A stretch of DNA of 64,000 nt, from positions 62,001-126,000 of the forward strand of contig NZ_BNAR01000003.1 of the NCBI RefSeq assembly GCF_014653695.1. The letters are read 5' to 3'. Source of the DNA: Lentzea cavernae. GTDB taxonomy: Bacteria > Actinomycetota > Actinomycetes > Mycobacteriales > Pseudonocardiaceae. A program made the translations under genes and the position numbers. The notes below the pieces were generated by a model. It worked only from the letters and a program-made list of their open reading frames with translations. It was not told the origin of the DNA and ran no database searches. Below, piece after piece: positions 43,496 to 52,778 of this stretch; position 1 is the first letter of the stretch, and every line of letters begins with the position of its first letter.

Positions 43496-44431
43496 CTACG
43501 CAGGGGTGCGGCGGAGCACCCAGGTCCGCACCAGCGCACCGGTGACCAGGGCCAGCATCAGCACCGCGACCAGCACCGGAGCGCCGACACCGCCGGGACC
43601 GGAGAGCCTGGGCAACGCCGTCGCGCGACCGGCGGCCTGCACCGAGTCGCCCTCGACGCCGGTGCCGTTGGACGCGCGGGGCACCTGCGAGCCGTAGCGC
43701 ACACCGGGCGACGGCGAGTAGAGGCCGGGCATCGCGAACGGCAGCGAGCCGTAGCTGAACAGCGGCACGCGGCCGAAGTTCGAGCCGATCGGGTAGAGCG
43801 AGAAGTCGCGGTTGCTGGGGGCGCCGGCGCCCACGCCGGGGACACCGGGCTGCGTGCCCGGCTGGGTGCCGGGCTGACCGGGCGGGGTGCCCGGCTGGGG
43901 CTGCTGAGCAGGCGGTTTCGGTGCGCCGGGGATCGCCCCGACGGCCTGCTGGGAGGCGTCGGCGAGGTCCTTCGACGTGTCCTGGACGGGCGCCGCGACC
44001 TGGTTGACGGCGACGACGGTCACGCCGCAGCCGCTCGTCAGCGTCGAGCGGACGGTCTTGTCGAGCGTCCCGAGGATCGGCCCGAGCAGCGGGATCTTGC
44101 CGACCTCGGCCATCACCGCGTTCGCGATCGTGCCGCCGGTGATGGTCGTGGTCCCGACCTGCACCGCACCGATCGGAATGGGCTTGAGCTGGGAGAACGT
44201 CTGCTTGAACGGCTCGGCGAGCGGCGGTCCGAGCAGCGGGACGGCGCGCACGAGGTCCGTGATCGGCTGCGTCACCGCTGCCGGGCTCAGGGAGACGGGG
44301 GTGCCCGGCGCGCCCTGCACGGTGGTGGCGCAACTGCCGACCACGATGGGATCAGCCGCGTGCGCGACCCCGCCCACCGAAGCGGACGCGAGGGCCAGCA
44401 GCGCCGTGGCGGCGACGCTCAACAGCCTCAT
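43496..44431 (-). CDS. Secreted, C-terminally anchored protein with PGT repeats
   Basis: A 311-residue surface protein. It has a signal peptide 'MRLLSVAATALLALASASVG' with A-H-A cleavage near residue 26. Residues ~27-160 are a compact region with a Cys pair ('GSCATTVQG', 'TSGCGVTVV'). A linker follows with tandem 'PGTQPGTQPG' units (~180-200). A late membrane helix, 'GAPVLVAVLMLALVTGALV', is followed by a short basic tail, so it is anchored with the domain outside. Function unknown; similar proteins accompany this locus in Pseudonocardiaceae. AAAGGGG lies upstream of the ATG. Confidence 0.7.
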   Translation of the reverse strand: MRLLSVAATALLALASASVGGVAHAADPIVVGSCATTVQGAPGTPVSLSPAAVTQPITDLVRAVPLLGPPLAEPFKQTFSQLKPIPIGAVQVGTTTITGGTIANAVMAEVGKIPLLGPILGTLDKTVRSTLTSGCGVTVVAVNQVAAPVQDTSKDLADASQQAVGAIPGAPKPPAQQPQPGTPPGQPGTQPGTQPGVPGVGAGAPSNRDFSLYPIGSNFGRVPLFSYGSLPFAMPGLYSPSPGVRYGSQVPRASNGTGVEGDSVQAAGRATALPRLSGPGGVGAPVLVAVLMLALVTGALVRTWVLRRTPA

Positions 44432-44562
44432 GCGAACCCCTTTCCTACTCTCTAGTAGCTACCGTAGGTCCTGGTGGTGACGTAGACCATCCCCAGTTTT
44501 TCCAATTACTCCTATCGGCGGCGGCTGCGATCGCGTTATGGACGCCGACTACCCTCCTGTCC

Positions 44563-45333
44563 ATGCGCATCGGGGCCCATGTACGCGACGACGACCCGGT
44601 CGGCGCCGCGGCCGAACGCGGGGCCGACGTCGTCCAGTTCTTCCTGTCGGATCCCCAGGGCTGGAAGAAGCCCAAACCCCATCCGCAGACCGAAGCCCTG
44701 CTCGCCTCGGACCTCGAGGTGTTCGTCCACGCCCCGTACCTGATCAACATCGCGTCGCTGAACAACAAGATCCGGATTCCGTCGCGGAAGAACGTGGTCC
44801 AGCACGCGGAGGCGGCCGCGGCGGTCGGCGCCAAGGGCCTGATCGTGCACGGCGGGCACGTCACGAAGGGCGAGGACCCGGCGGACGGCTTCGCGAACTG
44901 GCGCAAGTTCTTCGAGCGCCAGGTCGCCGAGGGCGGCTTCGCGGTCCCCGTCCTGATCGAGAACACCGCGGGCGGCGACGGCGCCATGGCCCGCACGTTC
45001 GACTCCCTGAAGCTGCTCTGGGACGCGGTCGGCGAGTTCGGCGCGGGCTTCTGCCTCGACACCTGCCACGCGTTCGCCGCCGGTGAGGACCTGGTCGGCA
45101 TCGTCGACCGGGTGAAGGCGATCACCGGCCGGATCGACCTCGTGCACCTCAACAGCTCGCGTGACGAGTTCGGTTCCTCGCGCGACCGGCACGACAACAT
45201 CAAGACTGGCACCATCGACGCGGACCAGTTGGTGGCCGTGGCCGCCAGTGCCGGATGCCCCGTCCTGGTGGAGACACCGGACGAGGGCCAGGCAGACGAC
45301 ATCGCCTTCCTGCGCGACCGCGCCGGCCGGTGA
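44563..45333 (+). CDS. nfo: Deoxyribonuclease IV (AP endonuclease IV)
   Basis: A 256-residue zinc-dependent AP endonuclease that cuts the backbone 5' to abasic sites in base excision repair. It begins 'MRIGAHVRDD' and carries the ligands of the trinuclear zinc site: 'FVHAPYLINIASLN', 'LIVHGGHVTKGED', 'VLIENTAGG', 'FCLDTCHAFAAG', 'LVHLNSSRDEFGSSRDRHDN' and 'LVETPD'. The TIM-barrel order is intact. Its stop overlaps the GTG start of the GT87 gene (GTGA). It is upstream of envelope genes with no evident functional link. Confidence 0.92.
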   Translation: MRIGAHVRDDDPVGAAAERGADVVQFFLSDPQGWKKPKPHPQTEALLASDLEVFVHAPYLINIASLNNKIRIPSRKNVVQHAEAAAAVGAKGLIVHGGHVTKGEDPADGFANWRKFFERQVAEGGFAVPVLIENTAGGDGAMARTFDSLKLLWDAVGEFGAGFCLDTCHAFAAGEDLVGIVDRVKAITGRIDLVHLNSSRDEFGSSRDRHDNIKTGTIDADQLVAVAASAGCPVLVETPDEGQADDIAFLRDRAGR

Positions 45334-46733
45334 ACACCGTGCACGAGGTGGTGAGCGTGACGCCCGAGCGAGGCGACGGCGGGCGTTTCGCGAGCCGCTT
45401 CGGCAGGCCCGCCGCCGTCGTGCTCGTCCTGCTGTGCGGGCTCACGCTGCTGCTGGGCTTCATCAACAAGGACCGCTGCACCGGTCCCGCGTTCGACCAG
45501 TGGGGCCGTTCGCAGCCCGACTACGACGAGCGCAACAAGCAGGACGTCTGCTACTCCGACATCCAGCACCTCTGGATCGGCCGCGACATCGACCGGCACG
45601 TCTTCCCGTACGTCGACGGCAACATCAACGACAAGGGCATCCTGATCGGGGGCTCGGTCGAGTACCCGGTGCTGTCGGGCCTGCTCATCTGGGCCGGCGC
45701 GATCTTCGCGCACAACGACGCGGAGTACCTGCTCTTCTCGTCGCTGCTGATGGCGCCGTTCGGCCTGCTCACGGGCTGGTTGCTGGGCAAGCTCGCCCGC
45801 TGGCGCGCGTTGCTGTGGGCGATCGGGCCACCGCTGGTCCTCTACGCGTTCCACAACTGGGACCTGCCCGTGGTCCTGTGCTCGGTGGCCGCGGTCTTCG
45901 TGGTGCACCGCTGGAACCGGCCGCTGGTCGAGAGAGCCGTGGTGGCCTCCGTGCTGCTGGGGCTCGGGTTCGCGTTCAAGGTCTACCCGGCGGCCTTCGT
46001 GCTGCCGCTGATGCTCTTCGTCGCCACCGGTGGCTGGCGCGGCCAGGAGATGCCGAACGGCAAGAAGGTCGACGTCGCCGGCGCGGTCAAGGTCGGCCTG
46101 GCCTCGATCGTCACGGTCGTGCTGGTCAACCTGCCGTTCGCGATCGCGGGCTACGACGGCTGGGCGGCGTCGTTCGAGTTCCAGGGGCTGCGCCGGGTCG
46201 ACATCACCACGAACTCGATCTGGTACTGGGGCCTGCGGCCGTTCATCGGCGACGACGCGATGCAGTCCCTCGTCGGCGTCATCTCCCCGATCACGATCCT
46301 GATCTCGTTCGGGATCGCCGCGGGCTACGGCTGGATGCGGTTCCGCCGCGAGGGCACCTATCCGTGGATCGCGGTGTCCGGCGCGATGCTGTGCGGCTTC
46401 ATGCTGCTGCACAAGGTCCACTCGCCGCAGTACACGCTGTGGCTGGTGCCGTTCCTGGTGCTGCTGCGCGTGCGGCTGGCGTGGGCGTTCGCGTACTTCG
46501 TGGTCGACCTGGCCATGGGCATCGGCATCTTCCGCTGGTTCTGGGCGATCGAGTTCGGTCAGCCCGCCGGCATCTACGACAGCTTCTCCGCGCAGGCCGT
46601 CATGATCGGCGTGTGGGGCCGGGCCGCGTTGCTCGTGGCGCTGTTCGTCGTGTTCCTCAAGGCCAGGGACGTCACCGAGGACGACCACGACGACCTGAAG
46701 TTCATCCGCGGGGACGTAGCAGCCAGGCGCTGA
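45330..46733 (+). CDS. GT87-type membrane glycosyltransferase
   Basis: A 467-residue multi-pass protein (about ten helices) of the GT-C superfamily, similar to the actinobacterial GT87 (DUF2029) mannosyltransferases that use polyprenyl-phosphate sugars. It has the first loop 'HLWIGRDIDRHVFPYVDG' with an acidic site, then 'EYPVLSGLLIWAG' and the late 'KVHSPQYTLWLVPFLVLLR'. The GTG start overlaps the nfo stop. It is a paralogue of the gene at 47672-49285, and the two flank an SGNH hydrolase. In M. tuberculosis the ponA1-linked Rv0051 is the counterpart. Acceptor unknown. Confidence 0.82.
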   Translation: MNTVHEVVSVTPERGDGGRFASRFGRPAAVVLVLLCGLTLLLGFINKDRCTGPAFDQWGRSQPDYDERNKQDVCYSDIQHLWIGRDIDRHVFPYVDGNINDKGILIGGSVEYPVLSGLLIWAGAIFAHNDAEYLLFSSLLMAPFGLLTGWLLGKLARWRALLWAIGPPLVLYAFHNWDLPVVLCSVAAVFVVHRWNRPLVERAVVASVLLGLGFAFKVYPAAFVLPLMLFVATGGWRGQEMPNGKKVDVAGAVKVGLASIVTVVLVNLPFAIAGYDGWAASFEFQGLRRVDITTNSIWYWGLRPFIGDDAMQSLVGVISPITILISFGIAAGYGWMRFRREGTYPWIAVSGAMLCGFMLLHKVHSPQYTLWLVPFLVLLRVRLAWAFAYFVVDLAMGIGIFRWFWAIEFGQPAGIYDSFSAQAVMIGVWGRAALLVALFVVFLKARDVTEDDHDDLKFIRGDVAARR

Positions 46734-46752
46734 CCGGCCGCAGACTTCACCC

Positions 46753-47760
46753 GTGAGGGTGATCATCGTGCTGGCGTTGCTGCTGGCCTGCGGTGCCTCT
46801 GGCGTGCCCGTGCGCTCGGAGGTGATCCGCTGGCTGCCCGTGTGGCAGGCCGTGCCGACCCTCTCGGGCTCCGTGCCCGATCAGAGCGTGCGCACGACGG
46901 TCGACCTCGCGGCGGGCGGCACCTCGGTGCGGGTGCGGCTGTCGAACCTGATGGGCACCAGGCCGGTCCGCGTGGAGCAGGTCACCGTCACCGCCGGCGG
47001 CCAGACGCGGCAGCTCACGTTCGGCCGGTCCCGTTCCGTCACGATCAGAGCCCGCGCCGAGGTCCGCAGCGACGCGGTGCTGCTCGACGTCGGCAAGACG
47101 CTGGAGATCAGCACGTACTCCCCCGCCGGCACACCGTGCCAGGCACGCGCCCACCGCACGATCACGTCGACGCGCGAGCAGATCTGCCTCGTCTCGGCGG
47201 TCGAGGTCGCGGGCTTCACCGCACCGGGAGCCGTGGTGATGTTCGGCGACTCGATCACCGAGGGGTTCTACGAGAACACGTGGCCCTCGCTGGTCGAGAG
47301 CGACTACGCGGTCCTGAACGCGGGCATCAACGGCAACGGCGTGGTGCTGGGCAACGCGCCGATGGTCACCCGTGTGGGCAGAGACGTCCTCTTCAGCAAA
47401 GAGGTGCGCAAGGTCGTGTTGCTGGGCGGCATCAACGACATCCAGAACAGCGTCAGCGCCGAGAACGTCATCGCGGGCATCCGCACCGTGCAGCTGCGGT
47501 GTGAGAACGCCGGTGTGGAGTTCCACGTCGGCACCATCACGCCGTGGCGCGGCTGGTTCGCCTGGACCGAGGAGCGGGAACGGCAGCGCCAGGAGGTGAA
47601 CGCGTGGATCCGCGCCACCTTCCCCGGCGTCATCGACTTCGACCTGGCCGTGCGCGACCCCGCCGATCCGCTCAGACTGCGTCCGGAGTTCGACTCCGGT
47701 GATCACCTGCACCCGAACGGGACCGCATTCGGTGCAATGGCTCGCCTCGTGCGGGTGTGA
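46753..47760 (+). CDS. Secreted SGNH/GDSL hydrolase
   Basis: A 335-residue exported esterase-like enzyme. There is a short signal sequence ('MRVIIVLALLLACGASGVP'). An N-terminal beta domain (~25-160) is followed by the SGNH domain: block I 'VVMFGDSITEGFYEN' with the nucleophile Ser, block II/III 'NAGINGNGV' and 'LLGGINDIQ', and block V 'SGDHLHPNGTAFGAM' with Asp and His. Likely substrates are acyl or acetyl groups on polysaccharides. It lies between two GT87 genes, so it could trim their glycan product. GTG start at 46753; the 3' end overlaps the convergent GT87 gene. Confidence 0.85.
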   Translation: MRVIIVLALLLACGASGVPVRSEVIRWLPVWQAVPTLSGSVPDQSVRTTVDLAAGGTSVRVRLSNLMGTRPVRVEQVTVTAGGQTRQLTFGRSRSVTIRARAEVRSDAVLLDVGKTLEISTYSPAGTPCQARAHRTITSTREQICLVSAVEVAGFTAPGAVVMFGDSITEGFYENTWPSLVESDYAVLNAGINGNGVVLGNAPMVTRVGRDVLFSKEVRKVVLLGGINDIQNSVSAENVIAGIRTVQLRCENAGVEFHVGTITPWRGWFAWTEERERQRQEVNAWIRATFPGVIDFDLAVRDPADPLRLRPEFDSGDHLHPNGTAFGAMARLVRV

Positions 47761-49285
47761 CCAGCTGGCGGTCCGGCGCGTCGGCCAGCACGCCCGCCAA
47801 CGGGTCGTCGCCCGCCAGCCGCACGAGGTCGCGCTCCGGGCGGTAGATCTCCTTCAGGATCACCACGCACAACGTGATCACGGCCGCGTCCCGCAGCAGG
47901 ACCGCGCCGAGGAACCAGTCGATCGGCAGGCCCTTGTTGTCCGTGCCGAGGTAGAAGTACATGCGCGGCACCCACACCAGCGCGTCGACCGTCATCCACG
48001 CCAGCAGCAGCTTCCAGCGCGGCAAGGCGAGCACGGCCAGCGGCACCAGCCACAGCGAGTACTGCGGGCTCCACACCTTGTTCGTCAGCAGGAACGCCGC
48101 CACGACCAGGAACCCGAGCTGCGCGAGCCGGGGCCTCGTGGGAGCCGAGAGGGCCACGTAGGCGATGCCGGCGCAGCAGACGAGGAACAGCACCATGCTG
48201 ACCGTGTTCAGCACCGTCGGCGGTTGCCCCTGCGTCAGTCCGGGGTCGAAGCCCTGCCAGGCCGTCCACTGCGTGAGGACGTTGTAGAGCGTGTCCGGGT
48301 CCGCGTTGCGTTCGGTGTTGAGGCGGAAGAACTCCCGCCACCCCGTGTTCGAGGCCGGGTTCAGCGCGATCGGCGCGTTGACGAGCGCCCACGCGCCTAT
48401 GGCCGCCGCGGTGGTGGTGAGGCCCACCTTGAGTCTGTTGGACCGCCAGCACAACAACAGCAACGGCCCGAGGAGGAACAACGGGTAGAGCTTCGCCGCT
48501 CCACCGAGCCCCAGCAGCACACCGGCGAGCACGGGCTTCTTCCGAGCCCACGCCAGCAGGCCGGCCGTGGCGAACGCCGTCGCGATCGTGTCGAAGTTCG
48601 TGAACGCGTGCACGATGACCAGCGGCGACACGGCGACGATGGCCGCGTCCCACGTCCTGCGCCGCGCGATGCGGGCGACCGAGAACACCGTGATCAGCCA
48701 CGCCACGGCCAGCCAGAACGCCGTGACGTTGAAGAACACGATCACCGTCATCGGCAGGCCGGGCACGAGCGCCACGAGCCCCTGCGCCACACGCGCGTTG
48801 AGCCACATGAACAAGCCGGTGACCACCGGGTACTCCATGTACCGGACGTGCTCGGTCGGCTTGCCCTCGTCGTCCTTCCACGACGTGATGTACGGGAAGG
48901 CACCGCGCTGGTCGAGCCGTTCCGCGGTGTAGAGCGGCACGGTGTCGGAGTAGCAGAGCGCGGTGAACTGCTTGCTGCCCCGCCAGTCGAGCTGCACGAC
49001 GCCCTTGTCGTCCACGTACTGCTGGATGCACGGCGACTTCTGCACCCACCCCAGCAGCAACGTGACGATGGCGAGCATCAGGATCACCCGCACGGCCGTC
49101 CAGAAGTAGTTCCGGCCGACCAGTGCGTGCTCGCCGAGCGGACCCCCGAACGGTCTGCTCAGGCCGCGCGCGAGCGACTCCGTCCACGTGGGTGCGACCC
49201 GCTCTTCGCGGGTGAGCGAGGCGGTGTCCTCGGCGAGGTCCTTCTCGGAGGTCTCGGCAGGACGCTCGGCAGGGCTGCTGGGCAC
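47672..49285 (-). CDS. GT87-type membrane glycosyltransferase
   Basis: A 537-residue paralogue of the gene at 45330. A cytoplasmic N-terminus (~70 residues) is followed by ten or more helices: 'FWTAVRVILMLAIVTLLLGW', the large external loop with 'YSDTVPLYTAERLDQRGAFP', 'YMEYPVVTGLFMWLNARVAQ' and the conserved late block 'KVWSPQYSLWLVPLAVLALP'. The C-terminal ~60 residues are polar and overlap the SGNH gene by 89 bp on the opposite strand. It probably transfers mannose or a similar sugar from a lipid carrier outside the membrane. The GTG start is at 49285. Confidence 0.82.
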   Translation of the reverse strand: MPSSPAERPAETSEKDLAEDTASLTREERVAPTWTESLARGLSRPFGGPLGEHALVGRNYFWTAVRVILMLAIVTLLLGWVQKSPCIQQYVDDKGVVQLDWRGSKQFTALCYSDTVPLYTAERLDQRGAFPYITSWKDDEGKPTEHVRYMEYPVVTGLFMWLNARVAQGLVALVPGLPMTVIVFFNVTAFWLAVAWLITVFSVARIARRRTWDAAIVAVSPLVIVHAFTNFDTIATAFATAGLLAWARKKPVLAGVLLGLGGAAKLYPLFLLGPLLLLCWRSNRLKVGLTTTAAAIGAWALVNAPIALNPASNTGWREFFRLNTERNADPDTLYNVLTQWTAWQGFDPGLTQGQPPTVLNTVSMVLFLVCCAGIAYVALSAPTRPRLAQLGFLVVAAFLLTNKVWSPQYSLWLVPLAVLALPRWKLLLAWMTVDALVWVPRMYFYLGTDNKGLPIDWFLGAVLLRDAAVITLCVVILKEIYRPERDLVRLAGDDPLAGVLADAPDRQLVTPARGEPLHRMRSRSGAGDHRSRTPDAV

Positions 49286-49374
49286 GTCGCGGATGTTACG
49301 GCCAAGACCGTTTCGCCGTGGTCAACATCCTCGCCGAACGCGGAACGGACCCGGTTCGCACCGGGCCCGCCCGG

Positions 49375-50010
49375 TCAGCCCGTCGCGATCTGCCGGCGTG
49401 CGAGCGCCTCGGCCACTGCGGTCCGCGCCTTGGCGAACGCCTCCGGCGGTGCTCCGGCCGCCTTGTCCTGCCGCAGGCCGTTGATCTTGCGCGCCACCAT
49501 CGCCAGCTTCGGGCTGCCCGGTCGCACGTCGATCTGGAAGTGGCCCTCCTTCGGCGACTTCTTGAAGTCACCACCCCAGCGCACGACCCCCTCGCACTCG
49601 GCGAGGACGTCGCGGAGCACGACGAGCTGAGTCGGGAAGAGGTTGCCTTTCACCCCCAGCGGATACAGGTCGGGCCGGAGCGCGAACGCCGTGCCGGAGG
49701 CGTAGTTCGTCTCGAACGGCGCCCCGCCCGCGACCTGGCTGACGTGCGCGAGTTCCACCGTGGCGATCTCGTAGTTGTACCGGCGCGCGACGTGCAGCAG
49801 AACGGTCGCGACGTCACCGGACCGCAGGGCGATGGTCGCGCCGGAGCCTTCGATCCGGTGGTTGACGACGTCCCGGTGCCCCAGGGGCCAGCCGTTGGCC
49901 GACGCGGTGGGCGCGGCGGACGCGACCGGTGCGAAACCGACGGTCGTGGCCGCGGCGGCGACTCCCGCGATGCCGAGGAACCGGCGTCTGCCCAGTACGT
50001 GTTCAGTCAT
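49375..50010 (-). CDS. Tat-exported M15-like peptidase fold protein, zinc ligands altered
   Basis: A 211-residue exported protein with a twin-arginine signal 'GRRRFLGIAGVAAAATTVGF'. The domain matches the M15 (VanY/VanX-like) family: 'NYASGTAFALRPDLYPLG' and 'WGGDFKKSPKEGHFQIDV'. In active members the first motif is S/N-H-x-x-G-x-A-x-D, supplying His and Asp to zinc. Here the His is Tyr and the Asp is missing; only the last His (HFQI) remains. It is therefore probably a non-catalytic binder of peptidoglycan or a diverged enzyme. The ATG at 50010 overlaps the stop of the upstream membrane protein gene. Confidence 0.75.
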   Translation of the reverse strand: MTEHVLGRRRFLGIAGVAAAATTVGFAPVASAAPTASANGWPLGHRDVVNHRIEGSGATIALRSGDVATVLLHVARRYNYEIATVELAHVSQVAGGAPFETNYASGTAFALRPDLYPLGVKGNLFPTQLVVLRDVLAECEGVVRWGGDFKKSPKEGHFQIDVRPGSPKLAMVARKINGLRQDKAAGAPPEAFAKARTAVAEALARRQIATG

Positions 50011-50291
50011 GTCTTCCCCCAGCGAAGTCGTTTCAGAGCAGCGATGGCCGTGAGAACGACGGCCAGTGCCAGCAGTGCGCAGATCGACGGGTTGACGTAC
50101 GGCGGCACGAGGTCGAACCGCGCGTTGCAGGTGCGGCTGAGCGGGAACAGCGACGAGCGGTACTCCCACGCGTCCCACGTCTGCCCGCGCGCGGCGCACG
50201 CTTCGCCGACGTCCGGGGACAGCATCTTCGAGAAGCCCCAGCCGTACGTCACGAACGCCGCGAACACCGCGGCGACCGCCCCTCTCACCAC
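50007..50291 (-). CDS. Small membrane protein
   Basis: A 94-residue protein with two hydrophobic helices: 'RGAVAAVFAAFVTYGWGFSK' at the N-terminus and 'NPSICALLALAVVLTAIAAL' near the C-terminus. Between them is an external loop with two cysteines ('GEACAARGQTWDAWEYRSS', 'LSRTCNARFD') that could form a disulfide. I chose the GTG at 50291, preceded by GGGGAG. It lies between the DUF1906 gene (16-bp gap) and the M15-like gene (ATGA overlap), so the three are one operon. No known family. Confidence 0.6.
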   Translation of the reverse strand: MVRGAVAAVFAAFVTYGWGFSKMLSPDVGEACAARGQTWDAWEYRSSLFPLSRTCNARFDLVPPYVNPSICALLALAVVLTAIAALKRLRWGKT

Positions 50292-50307
50292 AGTGGTGCT
50301 CCCCGCG

Positions 50308-52638
50308 TCACAGACCTGCCAGGCGCTGGATCGTGTCGGCATAGCCTCGCAGGAACGGGGTGATCCTGTTGTCCGGCAGGTCCTCCGGCTTCGTCGTCGG
50401 CCAGCCGCCCGTGGTCTGGATCGCCGCCCAGCGCAGGGTGTCGAGCCCGGTGTCCTCGTCGTGCCGGCCGATCATGTGGCGCGCCGCGGCGACGACGGCG
50501 GCGTTGCTGCCGCCGTGGCGTTCGGTGAAGAAGCGCTTGAACCGGGTGACGTGGCCGCTGCCGGTGAGATGAGCGCGGAGCAGCTGGTCGAACCGGCCGC
50601 CGTTGCGCGCGGCGGTGCCGAGCAGGTGGCCGTCGACGTCCTCGACCAGGTCGCCCAGCGGGAAGCTGGACTGCCCGTTGATCTTCGCGAGACGGGCCGT
50701 GCAGAAGTCGTAGCCGGAGGCGAACGAGTCGGCGTTCGCCCTCCACTCGCCGTAGAACGTGCTGAGATCACCGCCCCAGCCGCCGAAGTCGCCCCGGTTG
50801 CCGGTGCTGCCGGCGCCGGATCCCTTGAGGTAGACGGCGTTCGCCGTGGCGCCCAGGTGGTCGACGTTGATGGTGATGCCGTGGGACGGGTCCTTGTAGG
50901 ACGGCACCTGACCCGCGCCCGCCTGCCGGGCGTGGTTGATCCAGGCCTCGTCCACGTCGCCGATCAACGACTGCCACCCGGAGATGAGGCCGTTGTAGCG
51001 CGGGAACCGCAGGTACTCGAGCACCCTCCGGTTCGGGTCGCCTCCGTAGGCGACGGCGATGCCCCACAACCGGTCGACGTAGGCGAGCACCTCGTCGAGC
51101 GACGAGTCGCGGCCGCCCACGTTCTCCGGCCCCGCTCCGCCGTCGGTGCCGCGGAAGACGGTGTTGTCCAGGCCGAAGCTGTCGCCGCCCGAGCTGAACT
51201 GGAACTCCTTGATCTGGGTGAACGACCAGTTGTCCGGCATGGGGAAGCCCAGGTTGCCGGAGAAGCCCACCGACATGCCGGAGACGAACGAGTGCCTCGC
51301 GAACGCCTCGTCGCTCGCCCGCTGACACACGTTGCGGGAGCCGTAGACGCCCGCGACGTACCGCTTGCCGCGGTTCGCGAGACCGGCCTGGACGCCCAGG
51401 AAGTACGGGACGATGTTGCTCGTGATCTCGTCGCCTGTCGCGTCGTAGTCGACGGCGAAGTAGAGGACGGTCCCGCGGTTGAAGCCGTAGCCGACCGCCC
51501 TGTCGTGCGCTTTGAGGGCGTGGTCGAACCCCTCGGACCAGGTGAAGTTCGCGAGGTCGCTTCCGTCGTACTGGGAGATCGGGAAGACGCGCAGGCCGCC
51601 GTCGAAGATCGCCTGGAGCTCGCCGGGCTGGATCTCCTTGTCGATCGTGCTGTTCGACGGTTCGTCGAGGTAGCGGCCGACGATCCGGTACCCGGCGCTG
51701 TGGAGCCGGCCCGCCCGGCCGTCGACGATGTGGAACCGGGTGTCGCACCCCGAGACCGGACGGTCCGCGTCGCCCGTCGACACCAGGAGCTGCGCCCAGG
51801 TGGCGAAGTCGCCGATGCCGGACTGCGGCAGCAACGAGAACCGCTGGAAGAGCTGGACCCAGGTCGTGAGGTTGCCGTCCCACGCCGACTTGAAGACCGT
51901 GTCGACCTGCGGCTCGTCGATGTCGTACTTGAACGGGCTGTTGAAGACGCACGCGGCGCTGAACAACTGCACCCACGTCGCGGAGGACCCGGGCCGGACG
52001 GGGTTGTTGCGCAGCCCGGCCTTCGTGGTCGGCCCGAAGGTGCCGGTGGCGTTCTCGTCCGGAACCCCGATCTCGTACTGGATCGCCTTCAGCAACGCCG
52101 TTTGGACGTCCCGTGAATAAATGCCGTCGCACGGGATGATGAAGAACGACGACCTGCTGATGTATTTGCCGTTCAGCCATTGCTGGATGTTGCGCACCGA
52201 ATCACGTCCGCCGGACAACAGGACGTAGGCGTCCATGGTCAGAATCGCCTTGAACAGCTTCGGATCGACCCCGCCCTCAGCGCTGAAACCGATGTCGCGC
52301 CTGAGTTCCCCCACCGCGTACTTGGTACCGAGGTGGTAGGTGCCCTCCACCTGGCCCGCGTCGTAACCCTTGCAGAACAGGCCGTGCTGGAGGATCTTGA
52401 CGATGTTGGCGTGCGGGTAACCGAGCTGGATGGTGCCCCGCTCACCGAGCAGGCGCAGCGTGGTCGGCCCGAACGAGTCCGACAACGTGCCGATGCCGAG
52501 CTCGATCTGGAGGGCCCGGGTCAGCGAGTACATGGTGGTCCACCCGGTCTTGCCGTTCTCCGGGCATCTCTCGTAACCGCCTCTGCTGCCGTACGTGGCA
52601 TTGACCCATTGCTGGGCCTCGAGTACGCGTGGATCCAT
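50308..52638 (-). CDS. DUF1906 (Rv2525c-like) glycoside hydrolase-fold protein with N-terminal repeats
   Basis: A 776-residue protein. Residues ~5-310 contain repeated peptidoglycan-binding-like units ('AQQWVNATYGSRGGYERCPE', 'FGPTTLRLLGERGTIQLGYP'; then 'IQQWLNGKYISRSSFF', 'FGPTTKAGLRN'). Residues ~315-510 are the DUF1906 TIM-barrel ('GYRIVGRYLDEPSNSTIDKE', 'VLYFAVDYDATGDEIT', 'VAGVYGSRNVC'). The last ~250 residues are an uncharacterised helical domain. Unlike Rv2525c, which is Tat-exported, there is no signal peptide, so export would need another route. ATG 52638 follows a TTGGGGGGA Shine-Dalgarno. Predicted to act on the cell wall. Confidence 0.75.
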   Translation of the reverse strand: MDPRVLEAQQWVNATYGSRGGYERCPENGKTGWTTMYSLTRALQIELGIGTLSDSFGPTTLRLLGERGTIQLGYPHANIVKILQHGLFCKGYDAGQVEGTYHLGTKYAVGELRRDIGFSAEGGVDPKLFKAILTMDAYVLLSGGRDSVRNIQQWLNGKYISRSSFFIIPCDGIYSRDVQTALLKAIQYEIGVPDENATGTFGPTTKAGLRNNPVRPGSSATWVQLFSAACVFNSPFKYDIDEPQVDTVFKSAWDGNLTTWVQLFQRFSLLPQSGIGDFATWAQLLVSTGDADRPVSGCDTRFHIVDGRAGRLHSAGYRIVGRYLDEPSNSTIDKEIQPGELQAIFDGGLRVFPISQYDGSDLANFTWSEGFDHALKAHDRAVGYGFNRGTVLYFAVDYDATGDEITSNIVPYFLGVQAGLANRGKRYVAGVYGSRNVCQRASDEAFARHSFVSGMSVGFSGNLGFPMPDNWSFTQIKEFQFSSGGDSFGLDNTVFRGTDGGAGPENVGGRDSSLDEVLAYVDRLWGIAVAYGGDPNRRVLEYLRFPRYNGLISGWQSLIGDVDEAWINHARQAGAGQVPSYKDPSHGITINVDHLGATANAVYLKGSGAGSTGNRGDFGGWGGDLSTFYGEWRANADSFASGYDFCTARLAKINGQSSFPLGDLVEDVDGHLLGTAARNGGRFDQLLRAHLTGSGHVTRFKRFFTERHGGSNAAVVAAARHMIGRHDEDTGLDTLRWAAIQTTGGWPTTKPEDLPDNRITPFLRGYADTIQRLAGL

Positions 52639-52778
52639 TTTCCCCCCAAGGAAAATCAAATGGACCAGGTGTATGAACTTGTGCGTTCAGCTTCGGGCAC
52701 TACGAGATTAACCGAGCCGAGGCTGAAGATCGCCAAGCCGGCGCGCAGTTGAACGGTCGCTGCTCCTCGGGCGCAAAA

